From assembly GCF_039541075.1 (NCBI RefSeq), contig NZ_BAABFN010000001.1, forward strand, positions 1,054,001 through 1,118,000: a DNA stretch of 64,000 nt, read 5' to 3'. The stretch comes from Compostibacter hankyongensis (lineage in GTDB: Bacteria; Bacteroidota; Bacteroidia; Chitinophagales; Chitinophagaceae). Below, piece by piece: positions 51,765 through 61,880 of the stretch; the first letter of the stretch is position 1, and the number at the start of each line of letters is the position of its first letter. The notes under the pieces are model-generated. The model was not told the DNA's origin. It made no database searches and saw only the letters and a program-made list of their open reading frames with translations. Both the position numbers and the translations under genes were made by a program.

Positions 51765-53123
51765 ATGAGCATGCACAAAACAGTGGTCATTGATATCGTC
51801 GGGCTTTCCGCCCGGCTGATCGGGGAGCATACTCCCTTTATCCGGGACTGGGCGGCAAAGCGGCAGCTGTCCGCTATCCGGCCCATGCTGCCCGCAGTGA
51901 CTACGGCGGTACAATCTACCTACGTCACCGGCAAATGGCCCTCCACGCACGGCGTCGTGGGTAATGGGTGGTACGACCGCAGCGATTGTGAGATAAAATT
52001 CTGGAAGCAGGCCAACACGCTGGTACAGGCAGAAAAGATATGGGAAAAGGCCAAACGCGAAGACCCTTCTTTTACCTGTTCGAAGATGTTCTGGTGGTAC
52101 AACATGTATTCAACAGCCGATTACTCCGTGACCCCTCGCCCCCAGTACCGGGCCGATGGACTTAAGATACCGGACTGTTATGCTCATCCTTCCCAGCTGC
52201 GCGACCGCCTGCAAAAGGAGCTGGGGCAGTTTCCCCTCTTTCATTTCTGGGGACCGGCCGCCGACATCCGCTCCTCCCGCTGGATCGCCGAAGCCTCCAT
52301 GAAGGTGGATACCTGGCATGATCCTACGCTTACCCTGATCTATCTGCCCCATCTGGACTACTGCCTGCAGAAGTATGGTCCCGACCTTTCCCGGGTAGCG
52401 GGAGAGCTCCGGGAGATCGACGAAGTAGTGGCCGACCTGGTGCGGTTTTATGAAAAAAAAGATGCGCGTATCCTGCTGCTTTCCGAGTATGGCATCACAT
52501 CGGTGAATCATCCGGTGCACCTCAACCGGATATTCAGGAAGCACGGGCTGATCAGCGTGCGCGAGGAAAACGGCCTGGAGCTGCTGGATGCGGCGGCCTG
52601 CAAGGCCTTTGCTGTCGCCGACCACCAGATCGCGCATGTTTATATCAACGATCCCTCCTGTGAAAAAGAAGTAAGAAATATCCTTGAAAGCACTCCGGGT
52701 ATAGGGCAGCTGCTGGACGCGGAGGGCAAGCGGCAGCATCATCTGGATCATCATCGCTCCGGTGATTACGTAGCCGTGGCAGATGAAAAAAGCTGGTTCA
52801 CCTATTACTACTGGCAGGATGACCGGAAGGCGCCCGATTACGCCCGGGTAGTGGACATCCACCGCAAGCCGGGGTACGATCCGGTAGAGATGTTCATGAG
52901 CTCCAAGCTGAGGGCTGCGTACAAGCTGCTGCGGAAAAAGCTGGGCCTCCGGTATGTGATGGATGTTATTCCCCTGGATGCCACCCTTGTCCGGGGATCC
53001 CACGGACGGGTAGCCGCCTCTTCTGCCGATCATCCCGTGCTCATCGGAACGCTTGCAGAGGATAAAGCGGTTTATTCCCCGGTGGATATCCGGGAGCTGA
53101 TCTGGCAGCAGCTCGTTTCCTGA
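51765..53123 (+). CDS. eboF: EboF, alkaline phosphatase superfamily phosphodiesterase with altered metal ligands
   Basis: The 452-residue protein resembles type I phosphodiesterase/nucleotide pyrophosphatases. Asp10 (VVIDIVG) and Thr46 (LPAVTTAVQSTYVTG) match the first metal ligand and the nucleophile. The downstream ligands look changed: LPHLDYCLQKYGP has Asp but a Gln where the second His is expected, and SEYGITSV replaces the usual S-D-H-G. A His in VRGSHGR remains. The changes could be normal for the EboF branch. No signal peptide is visible, so it is probably cytoplasmic. It ends the ebo unit and is followed by a strong hairpin. Confidence 0.82.
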   Translation: MSMHKTVVIDIVGLSARLIGEHTPFIRDWAAKRQLSAIRPMLPAVTTAVQSTYVTGKWPSTHGVVGNGWYDRSDCEIKFWKQANTLVQAEKIWEKAKREDPSFTCSKMFWWYNMYSTADYSVTPRPQYRADGLKIPDCYAHPSQLRDRLQKELGQFPLFHFWGPAADIRSSRWIAEASMKVDTWHDPTLTLIYLPHLDYCLQKYGPDLSRVAGELREIDEVVADLVRFYEKKDARILLLSEYGITSVNHPVHLNRIFRKHGLISVREENGLELLDAAACKAFAVADHQIAHVYINDPSCEKEVRNILESTPGIGQLLDAEGKRQHHLDHHRSGDYVAVADEKSWFTYYYWQDDRKAPDYARVVDIHRKPGYDPVEMFMSSKLRAAYKLLRKKLGLRYVMDVIPLDATLVRGSHGRVAASSADHPVLIGTLAEDKAVYSPVDIRELIWQQLVS

Positions 53124-53138
53124 GCCTTCTCCGGCCCG

Positions 53139-53176
53139 CTTTCTGCTTTCCGGCGGCGCTCCGCCGTGGCAGAAAG
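53139..53176 (+). terminator. Terminator-like hairpin after eboF
   Basis: CTTTCTGC and GCAGAAAG enclose GGCGG-CGCT-CCGCC, giving a two-part stem. No T-tract follows, so termination efficiency is uncertain. It lies 15 bp after the eboF stop. Confidence 0.55.
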
Positions 53177-53224
53177 TATAAGGAAAATATCATTTTCTAT
53201 ATGGCAGGGACAGCAGGGGAGAAA

Positions 53225-53232
53225 TATATTTG
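53225..53232 (+). promoter_or_regulatory. -7 element before the dioxygenase gene
   Basis: TATATTTG is an exact TAnnTTTG match 34 bp upstream of the ATG at 53267. It supports that start over an in-frame ATG at 53201. Confidence 0.5.
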
Positions 53233-53266
53233 TCATGCAAGTTTCTTCACCCAAAAACTGTCTTTT

Positions 53267-54088
53267 ATGAAGCATGATCTCAGCCGGCAGCAGAAAGATT
53301 TTTACCGGGAAAACGGCTTCCTGGTTATCGAGGATTTTTTAACGCCGGAAGAACTGGAAGAGTGGCGCGCGGCAGTAGACGGCGCCGTTGCCATGCGAAA
53401 GGGCAATAAGCTTCCCGATCGGGCTTCCGTATACGGAGAAGGAGATGATAAGGAAAAGGATTATTACGATAAGGTGTTTGACCAGCTGCTGAACCTGTGG
53501 CAGGATAATGAAGCCGTTCGCCGGCTGATGCTCGATGAGCGGATCGGCAGGATGGCGACCGAGCTCGCGGAAACAGACGGTATCCGTATCTGGCATGATC
53601 AGGCCCTGATCAAAAAGCCCTGGGCCAACCCTACTTCCTGGCACCTGGATACGCCGTACTGGTCCTTCAGCGACCGGCGGGCTCTTTCCATCTGGGTGGC
53701 GCTGGACGATGCCACCCTCGAAAACGGCTGCCTGTTCTTTCTTCCCGGTACTCATCTGCGGACGACTTTCGAAAACCCCGGCATCGGGAAAAACATGGAT
53801 GCGATATTTGATTACTATCCCGAATTCAGGACAGTATCTTCCGTAGCGGCTCCCATGAAGGCCGGCAGCTGCTCTTTTCATAACGGCCTTACCGTGCATG
53901 GAGCGCATGCCAACATGACTTCCGGGTACCGCCGCGCGATGACCTGCGCCTATATGCCCGAGGGCGCCGTATTTAACGGCATACAGAACATCTTATCCGA
54001 TGAACAGCTGTCCCGGCTGAAGGTGGGCGATCCCCTGCAGGACGACGTGCAGAACCCGCTGATCTATTCACGGAAGAAGCAGGATTAA
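53267..54088 (+). CDS. Phytanoyl-CoA dioxygenase family protein
   Basis: The 273-residue protein has the PhyH opening YRENGFLVIEDFLTPEELEE. It carries the iron ligands of a 2-oxoglutarate dioxygenase, His and Asp in TSWHLDTPYWSF and a distal His in TVHGAHANMTSGYRR, with Arg for 2-oxoglutarate. A further motif, NGCLFFLPGTH, is typical. Many bacterial members act on small metabolites rather than phytanoyl-CoA. It leads the GH106 locus (next gene after 28 bp), so it may modify a sugar or aglycone, but this is inferred from position only. Confidence 0.85.
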   Translation: MKHDLSRQQKDFYRENGFLVIEDFLTPEELEEWRAAVDGAVAMRKGNKLPDRASVYGEGDDKEKDYYDKVFDQLLNLWQDNEAVRRLMLDERIGRMATELAETDGIRIWHDQALIKKPWANPTSWHLDTPYWSFSDRRALSIWVALDDATLENGCLFFLPGTHLRTTFENPGIGKNMDAIFDYYPEFRTVSSVAAPMKAGSCSFHNGLTVHGAHANMTSGYRRAMTCAYMPEGAVFNGIQNILSDEQLSRLKVGDPLQDDVQNPLIYSRKKQD

Positions 54089-54116
54089 TAATCTCCATCA
54101 TAAAAATCTCCATCGC

Positions 54117-56945
54117 ATGCATATCGACAGAAGACGGTTTATAAAGCTGGGTTCGCTTACCGCGGCAGGCCTGCCCCTGATCGGCATGGGAAGTATGGCG
54201 GGTATGGCCGGCTGCAAGGGAGAGACCGCAGGCTCCGCTGCGGAACGCTACCGTGCATTCAGGGACCCCGACAGCCGTTTCCGGCCTTTTGTAAGATGGT
54301 GGTGGAACGGCGACCGGCTGCAGGAACGGGAAATCCTGCGCGAGCTGGATATCCTCAAAGCAGCGGGCATCGGCGGCGTGGAGATCAACCCGATCCGGTT
54401 CCCCGATGAGGCAGATCCGCTGGATATAAAATCCCTGGAATGGCTCAGCGATGAATGGATAGCCATGCTGCAGGTGGCCCTGAAGGGAGCGAAGGAAAAA
54501 GGGCTGACCTGCGACATGATCGTAGGTTCCGGCTGGCCTTATGGCGGTGAATTTCTGAGCCGGGAAGATCAGACGCAGATGATCGCGCTGGGCACGCGGA
54601 ACCTGAAGGGAGGAAAAACTTACCGTATTTCGGCAAAAGAGCTGCTGGACGGCGTAAATCCGGATTTTCATTCCAAGTATAAAGATCCGCTCAAGGCGCT
54701 TGCCGGGCTCACGCTGGTGCCGGCAAGCCTGAAGGATATCTCCGCATGTACTGACCTGAGCGGACAGCTGGGGCAGGATGAGATCACCGTGGAAGTGCCG
54801 CCCGGTGAACATGTATTGTATTACCTGGTAAAGCTGACTGGTTTTATGGCGGTGATCAACGGGGCTCCCGGTGCGGGCGGGCCGGTGCTGAATCATTACA
54901 GCAAACCAGCGGTGGAAAAATACCTGAACCGGATGTCGGACCGGCTGAAGGCTCGTATCGGTCCGCTGGGCAATTCCTTCCGGGCCTTCTTCACCGACAG
55001 CTTCGAGCTGGAGGGGGCCAACTGGTGTACGGATATGTTTGAGGAGTTCAGGAAAAGAAAAGGGTACGACCTGGCGCCCTATTTTCCTTTTATCCTTTTT
55101 AAGACCGGTGAAATGGGCAATGCGGTCAGGGACGATTACGGAGCAAAGCCTTCCCCGGAGCTGCAGCAAACCTTCGACAATGTGCGTTATGATTTTGAGG
55201 ATACCCGGCAGCAGCTGTTCAAAGAAAGGTTTATCGACACCTTTACAGACTGGTGTAAAAAGAACGGTGTAAAATCAAGAATGCAGGCCTATGGCCGCCC
55301 CTGTAACCCGGTGGAAGCCGGTATGGACATAGATCTGCCCGAATGTGAAACCTGGATGAGCAGCGAGGTGGGCAAAGTATTCAGCGATGAGGATTATCGC
55401 CGCGGGAGAGCCTATACGCTCAACAACAAGTTTGTATCTTCCTCCGCGCACCTGTCCGGCCGCCGGCTGATCAGCTGCGAGGAGATGACCAATACAGGCA
55501 TGGTATTCAATGCCACGCTCGAAAATATCAAGATCACGGGCGACCAAAGCATTTTGACGGGTGTAACCCATTCGGTGTTGCACGGATTCAACTACAGCCC
55601 CCTGGAAGCGCCTTTTCCCGGCTGGATACGGTATGGCACTTTTTTTAACGAACGCAATACCTGGTGGCCTTATTTCCGGAAATGGTCGGATTACAAGGCG
55701 CGCCTCTATGCCCTGCTGCAGCAATCCGAGATGCAGGCGGATGTGGCGCTGCTGCCGCCGCTGGCCGATCTGTCCATGCGGTTTGGCTTTCAGCGCGATC
55801 CCTTTCCTTCGTTTGCCTATCCGCCTTATGTATACCAGGTCTGGGAGGCCGTTCATCAGGACGGGGGCGGCTGCGACTATGTAACAGAGCGCATTCTGCA
55901 GCAGTCCTCGGTAAAGGACGGACGGCTGACTTACGGCACGCGCAGCTACAAGGCCCTGCTGCTGATTGATGTGGAGTCGCTGCTTCCCGAAACGGCCGAC
56001 CGGCTCCGGCAGTTTGTCAAAGCCGGCGGAAAGCTGGTCTGCATCGGGCGGGCGCCGCAGCAGACGCCCAGCCTTCAGTCCTCCGCGCGGGGCGCAGTGG
56101 ACATCCTGAAGGATGCTGATCCTGCACATGCAGGGATCGTCCCTGCCCCGGAAAAGGATTTTATCAGCTGGTACCGCGGTATACGGAAACGGTTCGGCAT
56201 CAGTTCCTATCTGGACATCAGCAACCCGGACCGTTTTGTCAGCCAGGTATATTACCGGGATAAGGATGCAGATATTTTCTTTTTCAGTAACTATCATGCA
56301 GAAAAGTCGCACCGGTTAAAAACGACCTTTCCCGTGAAAGGCCGCAAGGCATGGCTTTGGGATCCGGAAACGGGGCAGCGCTTTCTCTTCCCGGCGTCGT
56401 CCGGGGGGAATACCTGGGAGATCCCGCTCGGTCCGGCGGAATCGAAGCTGATCGTTTTTGACCCCCAGGAAAAAGGAGAACAGCTTGCAGTGCCCCCCTT
56501 CGGGGAGGCCGCCGGAACGGCCCTCGACGGTCCCTGGAAGCTGACCCTGCATAGCATAGACGGAAGTGTCCGTTCGCTCACGCTCGATGCGCTGGTAGAC
56601 TTCAGTACCCGGGATGAGCTGAAAAATTTCGGCGGCACGGCGGTTTACGAGCAGGTGTTCCGGTCGGCCGAAAACGGCGGAGTCCGCTATCTTTCGCTGG
56701 GCGCGGTCCATGGCGTGGCGGAGATCACGATAAACGGGGAGCCGGTGGGTACCCAATGGTATGGCAGGCCCGTGCACGACATTTCGAAGCAGGTAAAGCC
56801 GGGCGATAACCAGCTCCGGATAAAGCTCGTCACCACGCTGGGCAATCACCTCAAGTCCCTGACGGATAACAAAGTGGCCCAGGTCTGGACCCGCCACCAG
56901 CCCCTGTATCCCGGCGGGCTGACCGGTCCGGTCCGGATTTCATAA
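54117..56945 (+). CDS. GH106-like alpha-L-rhamnosidase, first copy
   Basis: The 942-residue protein has a twin-arginine-like signal with a lipobox (MHIDRRRFIKLGS ... GMAGC). The GH106 opening is FRPFVRWWWNGDRLQEREIL and AAGIGGVEINPIRF, and then VGSGWPYGGEFLS. The catalytic barrel continues with FTDSFELEGANWCTDMFEEF and CEEMTNTGM. The C-terminus is a galactose-binding-like domain (INGEPVGTQWYGRPVHDISK). GH106 members cleave terminal rhamnose from pectic polymers or plant glycosides. It is followed by a second GH106-like gene, so the two may act on different linkages. Catalytic residues cannot be assigned without an alignment. Confidence 0.8.
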   Translation: MHIDRRRFIKLGSLTAAGLPLIGMGSMAGMAGCKGETAGSAAERYRAFRDPDSRFRPFVRWWWNGDRLQEREILRELDILKAAGIGGVEINPIRFPDEADPLDIKSLEWLSDEWIAMLQVALKGAKEKGLTCDMIVGSGWPYGGEFLSREDQTQMIALGTRNLKGGKTYRISAKELLDGVNPDFHSKYKDPLKALAGLTLVPASLKDISACTDLSGQLGQDEITVEVPPGEHVLYYLVKLTGFMAVINGAPGAGGPVLNHYSKPAVEKYLNRMSDRLKARIGPLGNSFRAFFTDSFELEGANWCTDMFEEFRKRKGYDLAPYFPFILFKTGEMGNAVRDDYGAKPSPELQQTFDNVRYDFEDTRQQLFKERFIDTFTDWCKKNGVKSRMQAYGRPCNPVEAGMDIDLPECETWMSSEVGKVFSDEDYRRGRAYTLNNKFVSSSAHLSGRRLISCEEMTNTGMVFNATLENIKITGDQSILTGVTHSVLHGFNYSPLEAPFPGWIRYGTFFNERNTWWPYFRKWSDYKARLYALLQQSEMQADVALLPPLADLSMRFGFQRDPFPSFAYPPYVYQVWEAVHQDGGGCDYVTERILQQSSVKDGRLTYGTRSYKALLLIDVESLLPETADRLRQFVKAGGKLVCIGRAPQQTPSLQSSARGAVDILKDADPAHAGIVPAPEKDFISWYRGIRKRFGISSYLDISNPDRFVSQVYYRDKDADIFFFSNYHAEKSHRLKTTFPVKGRKAWLWDPETGQRFLFPASSGGNTWEIPLGPAESKLIVFDPQEKGEQLAVPPFGEAAGTALDGPWKLTLHSIDGSVRSLTLDALVDFSTRDELKNFGGTAVYEQVFRSAENGGVRYLSLGAVHGVAEITINGEPVGTQWYGRPVHDISKQVKPGDNQLRIKLVTTLGNHLKSLTDNKVAQVWTRHQPLYPGGLTGPVRIS

Positions 56946-57021
56946 GGCTGTCAGAATATACACCTCTACAGCCATATTTTATAACTATCGCCGTTGGCTT
57001 TTTACGATCATTGAGCGGTCA

Positions 57022-60000
57022 ATGTTTATACCCATGCTTATACAACGGAAATATACCTGTCTGTGCTTCGCCTTCTTTCTTCTTTTGATCACCCTGGGTG
57101 GTTTCTATGGCTGTCGGCAGCCGGCCGGAGCGCCGGATATGACCGCGCTGCGCGCGGCTTTTCAGCATCCTCCCGATTCTGTGCGCCCCGGCGTATACTG
57201 GTATTTCATGGATGGCAACATGTCGGCGGAAGGGATTACCAGCGATCTGGAAGCCATGAAGCAGGCCGGCATAGGAAAGGTGGTGTTCCTCGAAGTAAAT
57301 GTGGGGGTGCCCCGCGGCCCGGTAGATTTTCTGAGCGATGAATGGCTGGACATGTTCGACCATGCCGTTAAAGAAGCGAGCAGGCTGGGTATCGAGATTA
57401 CCCTGGGCATAGGTCCCGGCTGGACCGGCAGCGGCGGCCCCTGGGTACAGCCTGCGGAATCCATGCAACATCTCGTCTCCAGTACCGTGCAGGTTTCCGG
57501 CGGTCATCAGGGCCCCATACAGCTTCCGCTGCCGCAGCCCAAAAAACCTTACTTCGGAGAGGGCTCCCTTACTCATGGGCTTAAGCAGCAGTGGGAAGAC
57601 TTTTACGAAGATGTGGCCGTGCTGGCTTTCCCGACCCCGTCGGGGGACGAAAAGATTACCGATACCGACGAAAGGGCGCTTTATTACCGTGCCCCTTATA
57701 CTTCGGCGCCCGGTGTGAAACCTTTGCTTTCCGCTCCGGCCGACTATCCGGACCTGCCGGACAGCGCTGTAATCGCAAAAGACCAGATACAGGATCTTAC
57801 CGGAAAGCTCGGGCCCGACGGTACGCTGAACTGGAAGGTGCCGGCGGGCAACTGGACCATCATGCGTTTCGGAAGACGGAACAACGGCGCGGTAACCCGC
57901 CCGGCGCCGGTGCCGGGTCTGGGCTTTGAAGCCGACAAAATGGATACCGCCGCCCTGCATCACCACCTGAACGCCTATATCGGAAAGGTTTTTCGTAAGA
58001 TAGGCGTTCCCGTTAAGGGAGCGGCCGGAGGACTGAAGATGCTGCACATGGACAGCTGGGAGATGGGCGCGCAAAACTGGACGCCCGGATTCCGTCAGGC
58101 CTTTATGAAAAGAAGGGGTTACGATCCCCTGCCGTTTTACCCGGTATATGCGGGTAATATCGTCGGCAGCCTCGAGATGAGCGAGCGCTTCCTCTGGGAC
58201 CTGCGGCAGACTTGTCAGGAGATGGTCCTGGAGTATCATGCCCGGGCGGTCAAGCAGTACGCGCACCTGCATGGGCTGGGCTTATCTATCGAACCTTACG
58301 ATATGAACCCTACCGCGGATCTCGAGCTGGGCGCCGTGGCAGACATCCCCATGGGGGAATTCTGGAGCAAGGGATATGGCTTTAATTCCGCTTTCAGCTG
58401 TATAGAAGCCACATCCATAGCGCATGTCAACGGTATCTCCGTGGTACAGGCGGAGGCCTTTACCGCAGACGGCAACGAAGCCTGGAAGCAGTATCCCGGA
58501 TCCATGAAAAACCAGGGCGACTGGGCCTTTGCGTTGGGCATCAACCGTTTTTTCTATCATACCTTCGAGCACAAGCCCCTGGCGGATTCCTTACGCCCCG
58601 GTATGAACATGGGGCCCTATGGGGTGCATTGGGACCGGAAGCAGACCTGGTGGTCCATGGCCGATGGCTATCATCGTTATGTTTCCCGCTGCCAGTTCAT
58701 ACTGGAGCAGGGGAAGCCGGTAGCGGACATCCTGTACCTGACGCCGGAAGGTGCCCCGCAGGTATTCCTGCCTCCTGCTTCGGCCCTGGCCGGCGACTCC
58801 GTGCTTCCCGACCGGCGCGGCTATACCTTCGACGGCTGCGCTCCGGGGCAGCTGTATAAGGCCACGGTAAAGGATCACCGCGTGGTGTTTCCCGGCGGAG
58901 CCGCTTACCGGCTGCTGGTGCTGCCGGCCCGGCGCACCATGACGCCCGCCCTGCTGCAAAAGATCGGGGAGCTTGTCAAAGCCGGTGCAGTGGTGGTGGG
59001 AGTCCCTCCGGAAAAGTCGCCCGGCCTCTCGGGCTTTCCGGAATGCGATCGTCAGGTGCAGGCTGCAGCCCGCTCGATCTGGGGAAGTCTTACCCCGCCC
59101 GAGCAGCAAACCACGCATTCCTCCGGGGAGGGAAAAGTGATCTGGGGCGGCGCGCTTACCCCCGATACGGGAGCTCTTTATCCCGGATATGCCCAGACGG
59201 CGGCGCTGCTTCACGACATGCAGGTGCCGGAAGATTTCAGCTCGGAAGCTCCGCTGCGTTATGCCCACCGCGCTACAGGCGACTGGGATATTTATTTTGT
59301 CTCCAATCGCAGCGACAGCACACTGCAGGCTGCGGGCACATTCCGGACCGATAAGGGCGCTCCCGAGCTCTGGGATCCGCTGACCGGGACAACAAGGCCC
59401 CTGCCGGAATTCAGCGTCGGGAACGGCCGTACTACCGTACCCCTGCAGTTTGCGCCTTACCAGAGCTTTTTTATCGTCTTTGCAAAAGGCAAAGCCAGCG
59501 GCGGGCCGGAAAAGAACTTTCCCGCGTCGGCCACGGTGGCTACCCTCAGCCGTCCCTGGACGGTATCCTTTGATCCGCAGATGGGCGGACCGGCGCAGAC
59601 GGTCTTTGACCAGCTTGCCGACTGGACCGCAAGGCCGGAAGCCGGTATAAAATACTATTCGGGTATCGCCGTTTACCGGCAAAACTTCGATCTGTCTTCC
59701 GCGTCGGATACCGGCCGGTACCGTCGCCTGATCCTGGATCTGGGCGAAGTGAAAGATATGGCGCGCGTTATCCTGAACGGCCATGATCTGGGCGTGGTAT
59801 GGACATCGCCGCGTACCGTGGATATCACCGGCATCGTGAAGGAAAAAGACAACCGGCTGGAGATAAAGGTGGCCAACCGCTGGCCCAACCGGCTGATCGG
59901 GGACGCACAGCAGCCGGATGACGGCATCCGCGACGGCCGCTTTCCGGATTGGTTATTAAAAGGTGAAAAGCGAAGCAGCGGACGATATACCTTTTCCACC

Positions 60001-60093
60001 TATGAACCCTATCATAAGGAAGATGCCCTGCTGCCCTCGGGTCTGCTCGGTCCCGTCACAGTCCGCAGGGAAGATTATGGCGGTGCGCGCTGA
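57022..60093 (+). CDS. GH106-like alpha-L-rhamnosidase, second copy
   Basis: The 1023-residue protein has a lipoprotein signal (LLITLGGFYGC). The GH106 signature is PPDSVRPGVYWYFMDGNMSA, EGITSDLEAMKQAGIGKVVF and IGPGWTGSGGPWVQPAESM. The middle has MLHMDSWEMGAQNWTPGF and VQAEAFTADGN, where acidic catalytic residues would be expected. The end has a jelly-roll domain (VILNGHDLGVVWTSPRTVDI). It resembles the first copy only in architecture, so the two are probably old paralogues with different targets. The GH39-like gene starts 127 bp downstream. Confidence 0.82.
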   Translation: MFIPMLIQRKYTCLCFAFFLLLITLGGFYGCRQPAGAPDMTALRAAFQHPPDSVRPGVYWYFMDGNMSAEGITSDLEAMKQAGIGKVVFLEVNVGVPRGPVDFLSDEWLDMFDHAVKEASRLGIEITLGIGPGWTGSGGPWVQPAESMQHLVSSTVQVSGGHQGPIQLPLPQPKKPYFGEGSLTHGLKQQWEDFYEDVAVLAFPTPSGDEKITDTDERALYYRAPYTSAPGVKPLLSAPADYPDLPDSAVIAKDQIQDLTGKLGPDGTLNWKVPAGNWTIMRFGRRNNGAVTRPAPVPGLGFEADKMDTAALHHHLNAYIGKVFRKIGVPVKGAAGGLKMLHMDSWEMGAQNWTPGFRQAFMKRRGYDPLPFYPVYAGNIVGSLEMSERFLWDLRQTCQEMVLEYHARAVKQYAHLHGLGLSIEPYDMNPTADLELGAVADIPMGEFWSKGYGFNSAFSCIEATSIAHVNGISVVQAEAFTADGNEAWKQYPGSMKNQGDWAFALGINRFFYHTFEHKPLADSLRPGMNMGPYGVHWDRKQTWWSMADGYHRYVSRCQFILEQGKPVADILYLTPEGAPQVFLPPASALAGDSVLPDRRGYTFDGCAPGQLYKATVKDHRVVFPGGAAYRLLVLPARRTMTPALLQKIGELVKAGAVVVGVPPEKSPGLSGFPECDRQVQAAARSIWGSLTPPEQQTTHSSGEGKVIWGGALTPDTGALYPGYAQTAALLHDMQVPEDFSSEAPLRYAHRATGDWDIYFVSNRSDSTLQAAGTFRTDKGAPELWDPLTGTTRPLPEFSVGNGRTTVPLQFAPYQSFFIVFAKGKASGGPEKNFPASATVATLSRPWTVSFDPQMGGPAQTVFDQLADWTARPEAGIKYYSGIAVYRQNFDLSSASDTGRYRRLILDLGEVKDMARVILNGHDLGVVWTSPRTVDITGIVKEKDNRLEIKVANRWPNRLIGDAQQPDDGIRDGRFPDWLLKGEKRSSGRYTFSTYEPYHKEDALLPSGLLGPVTVRREDYGGAR

Positions 60094-60219
60094 GGCCCGC
60101 CGGAGCGGTCAGGCGGTGTCAAAAATTAAAGGTATAAAGTCAGAATTTGGAGTGAAGATGTCAGGGCTATCAGTAGCATTGTAAGGAATTCACGCTGGAT
60201 ATCTTTCAACTACCGCCTT

Positions 60220-61707
60220 ATGTGTACGTGTTTTGTTATCCGTTCCCGGTTTTTTGCAGTGATCTGTCTGCTGGCATTATTTTGCGGGACCCGCACGCTC
60301 TTTGCACAGAAAAATACCGTCGGCATCACCTGGGACAAGGTGACTGCCGTATCCAAAACCACGCCCACCCTCCAGGTGGTGGTCAACCCCATGCTGCACA
60401 GGGGATCGCCCATCCACGACGGTACCTTTGAGGCGCTGAAGATGCTGGGGGCTGATTATGTACGGTTTGTGCCCTGGTTCCCCTACCCGCATATGGCGGT
60501 GGCCGAGCTGAAGCCGCCCACCGCCACAGAGACCTTCTGGGACTTCAGTCACGTGGATCCCATGGTGGAGGACCTGATGAAGGCTACGGAAGGACATTCG
60601 GTGATCATCAACTTCAGCACCATCCCTGTATGGATGTTTAAAACGGAAAAGCCGGTGGAGGTGCCTGCCGATCCCGATCAGGTATTCTGGGATTACAATC
60701 CCGGTACCGAGCTGCGCGATACCACGCTGAAGGAGCTGACGGATTATTATGTAAGGCTGTTCAGCTGGTATACGCAGGGCGGCTTCACCGATGAGCTGGG
60801 GAAATACCATAAATCCGGGTATCATTACAAGATACCCTACTGGGAGGTGCTCAACGAGCCTGACCTGGAACATCATGTTTCTCCCGAGCTTTATACACGT
60901 ATATACGATGCCGTAGTAACGGCATTGAAAAAGATTTCCCCGGAGACCAGGTTTGTGGCCCTGGCGCTTGCTTCCGAGAACAATCCCGAATATTTCGAAT
61001 ATTTCCTCAATCCGGCCAATCATGCCCCGGGCGTACCCCTGGAAGGCATTTCCTATCATTTTTACGGCACGCCTTCCGACGATAAGATCACGATGGACAA
61101 TTGCCAGTATTCGTTTTTCGATAAGGCCGACGGCTTTATCGACAAGGCGCGCTATATCGAAAGCATCCGGAAGCGGCTGGCCCCCGGCGTATTCACCACG
61201 GCGGACGAGATCGGAAATATCCTGGCCGGCAGTAACTATACCGATCCCATTCCGAAGGAGTACTGGAACCTGTCCGGCGCCATGTATGCCTATGTATATC
61301 TGCAGCTGATGCGGCTGGGCATCGACATTGCCGGGGAGTCGCAGCTGGTCGGTTATCCTACCCAGTTCCCGGACGTAAGCATGATGAACTGGAAAAACGG
61401 AAAGCCCAATGCCCGTTTCTGGGTGCTGAAGCTCCTGAAGGATAATTTCGGTCCCGGCGACAAGCTGGTCGCGACCAGTCTGCAAAGCCGTGATCTTGTG
61501 GCGCAGGCCTTTGTGACGGAGAAAGGGAAAAAGCTGTTGCTCATCAACAAGCGGAATGAAGCCAGGTCGCTCACGCTGCCGGCCGGGGCGTCTGAAATGC
61601 AGTTTGTAGACGTCTCCACCGGCGACGGTCCTGCGGCGCAGCGGCGTCTGACTTCAGGCGCGCTTACGTTGACACCATTCTCTGTAGCAGTAGTAACATT
61701 TAAGTAA
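60220..61707 (+). CDS. Exported clan GH-A glycoside hydrolase, GH39-like
   Basis: The 495-residue protein has a signal peptide ending near LFAQ and a TIM-barrel glycosidase fold. The likely acid/base is Glu in IPYWEVLNEPDLEHH (the N-E-P motif of clan GH-A), and a candidate nucleophile is Glu in FTTADEIGN. A small beta-sandwich follows at the C-terminus (LLLINKRNEARSLTLPAGA). Family GH39 covers xylosidases and iduronidases, but other GH-A families are possible. It lies between the rhamnosidase-like genes and a SusC gene, so a role in degrading a complex rhamnose-containing glycan is plausible. Confidence 0.78.
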   Translation: MCTCFVIRSRFFAVICLLALFCGTRTLFAQKNTVGITWDKVTAVSKTTPTLQVVVNPMLHRGSPIHDGTFEALKMLGADYVRFVPWFPYPHMAVAELKPPTATETFWDFSHVDPMVEDLMKATEGHSVIINFSTIPVWMFKTEKPVEVPADPDQVFWDYNPGTELRDTTLKELTDYYVRLFSWYTQGGFTDELGKYHKSGYHYKIPYWEVLNEPDLEHHVSPELYTRIYDAVVTALKKISPETRFVALALASENNPEYFEYFLNPANHAPGVPLEGISYHFYGTPSDDKITMDNCQYSFFDKADGFIDKARYIESIRKRLAPGVFTTADEIGNILAGSNYTDPIPKEYWNLSGAMYAYVYLQLMRLGIDIAGESQLVGYPTQFPDVSMMNWKNGKPNARFWVLKLLKDNFGPGDKLVATSLQSRDLVAQAFVTEKGKKLLLINKRNEARSLTLPAGASEMQFVDVSTGDGPAAQRRLTSGALTLTPFSVAVVTFK

Positions 61708-61880
61708 AATATCCTATCAGCAGTTATTGACACCGCCCCCTTAGCCGACGGCTTTTGGACGCCGCATTGCCCCGGCTGAATTTAAACAGCCGCTTCCGCA
61801 GGCGTAGGCATGCTATTAATATCCTTCCTAACGGTCTCGGATATCCTCTTCCCAAAAGTTAATCAAAACTTAAACAAGCG

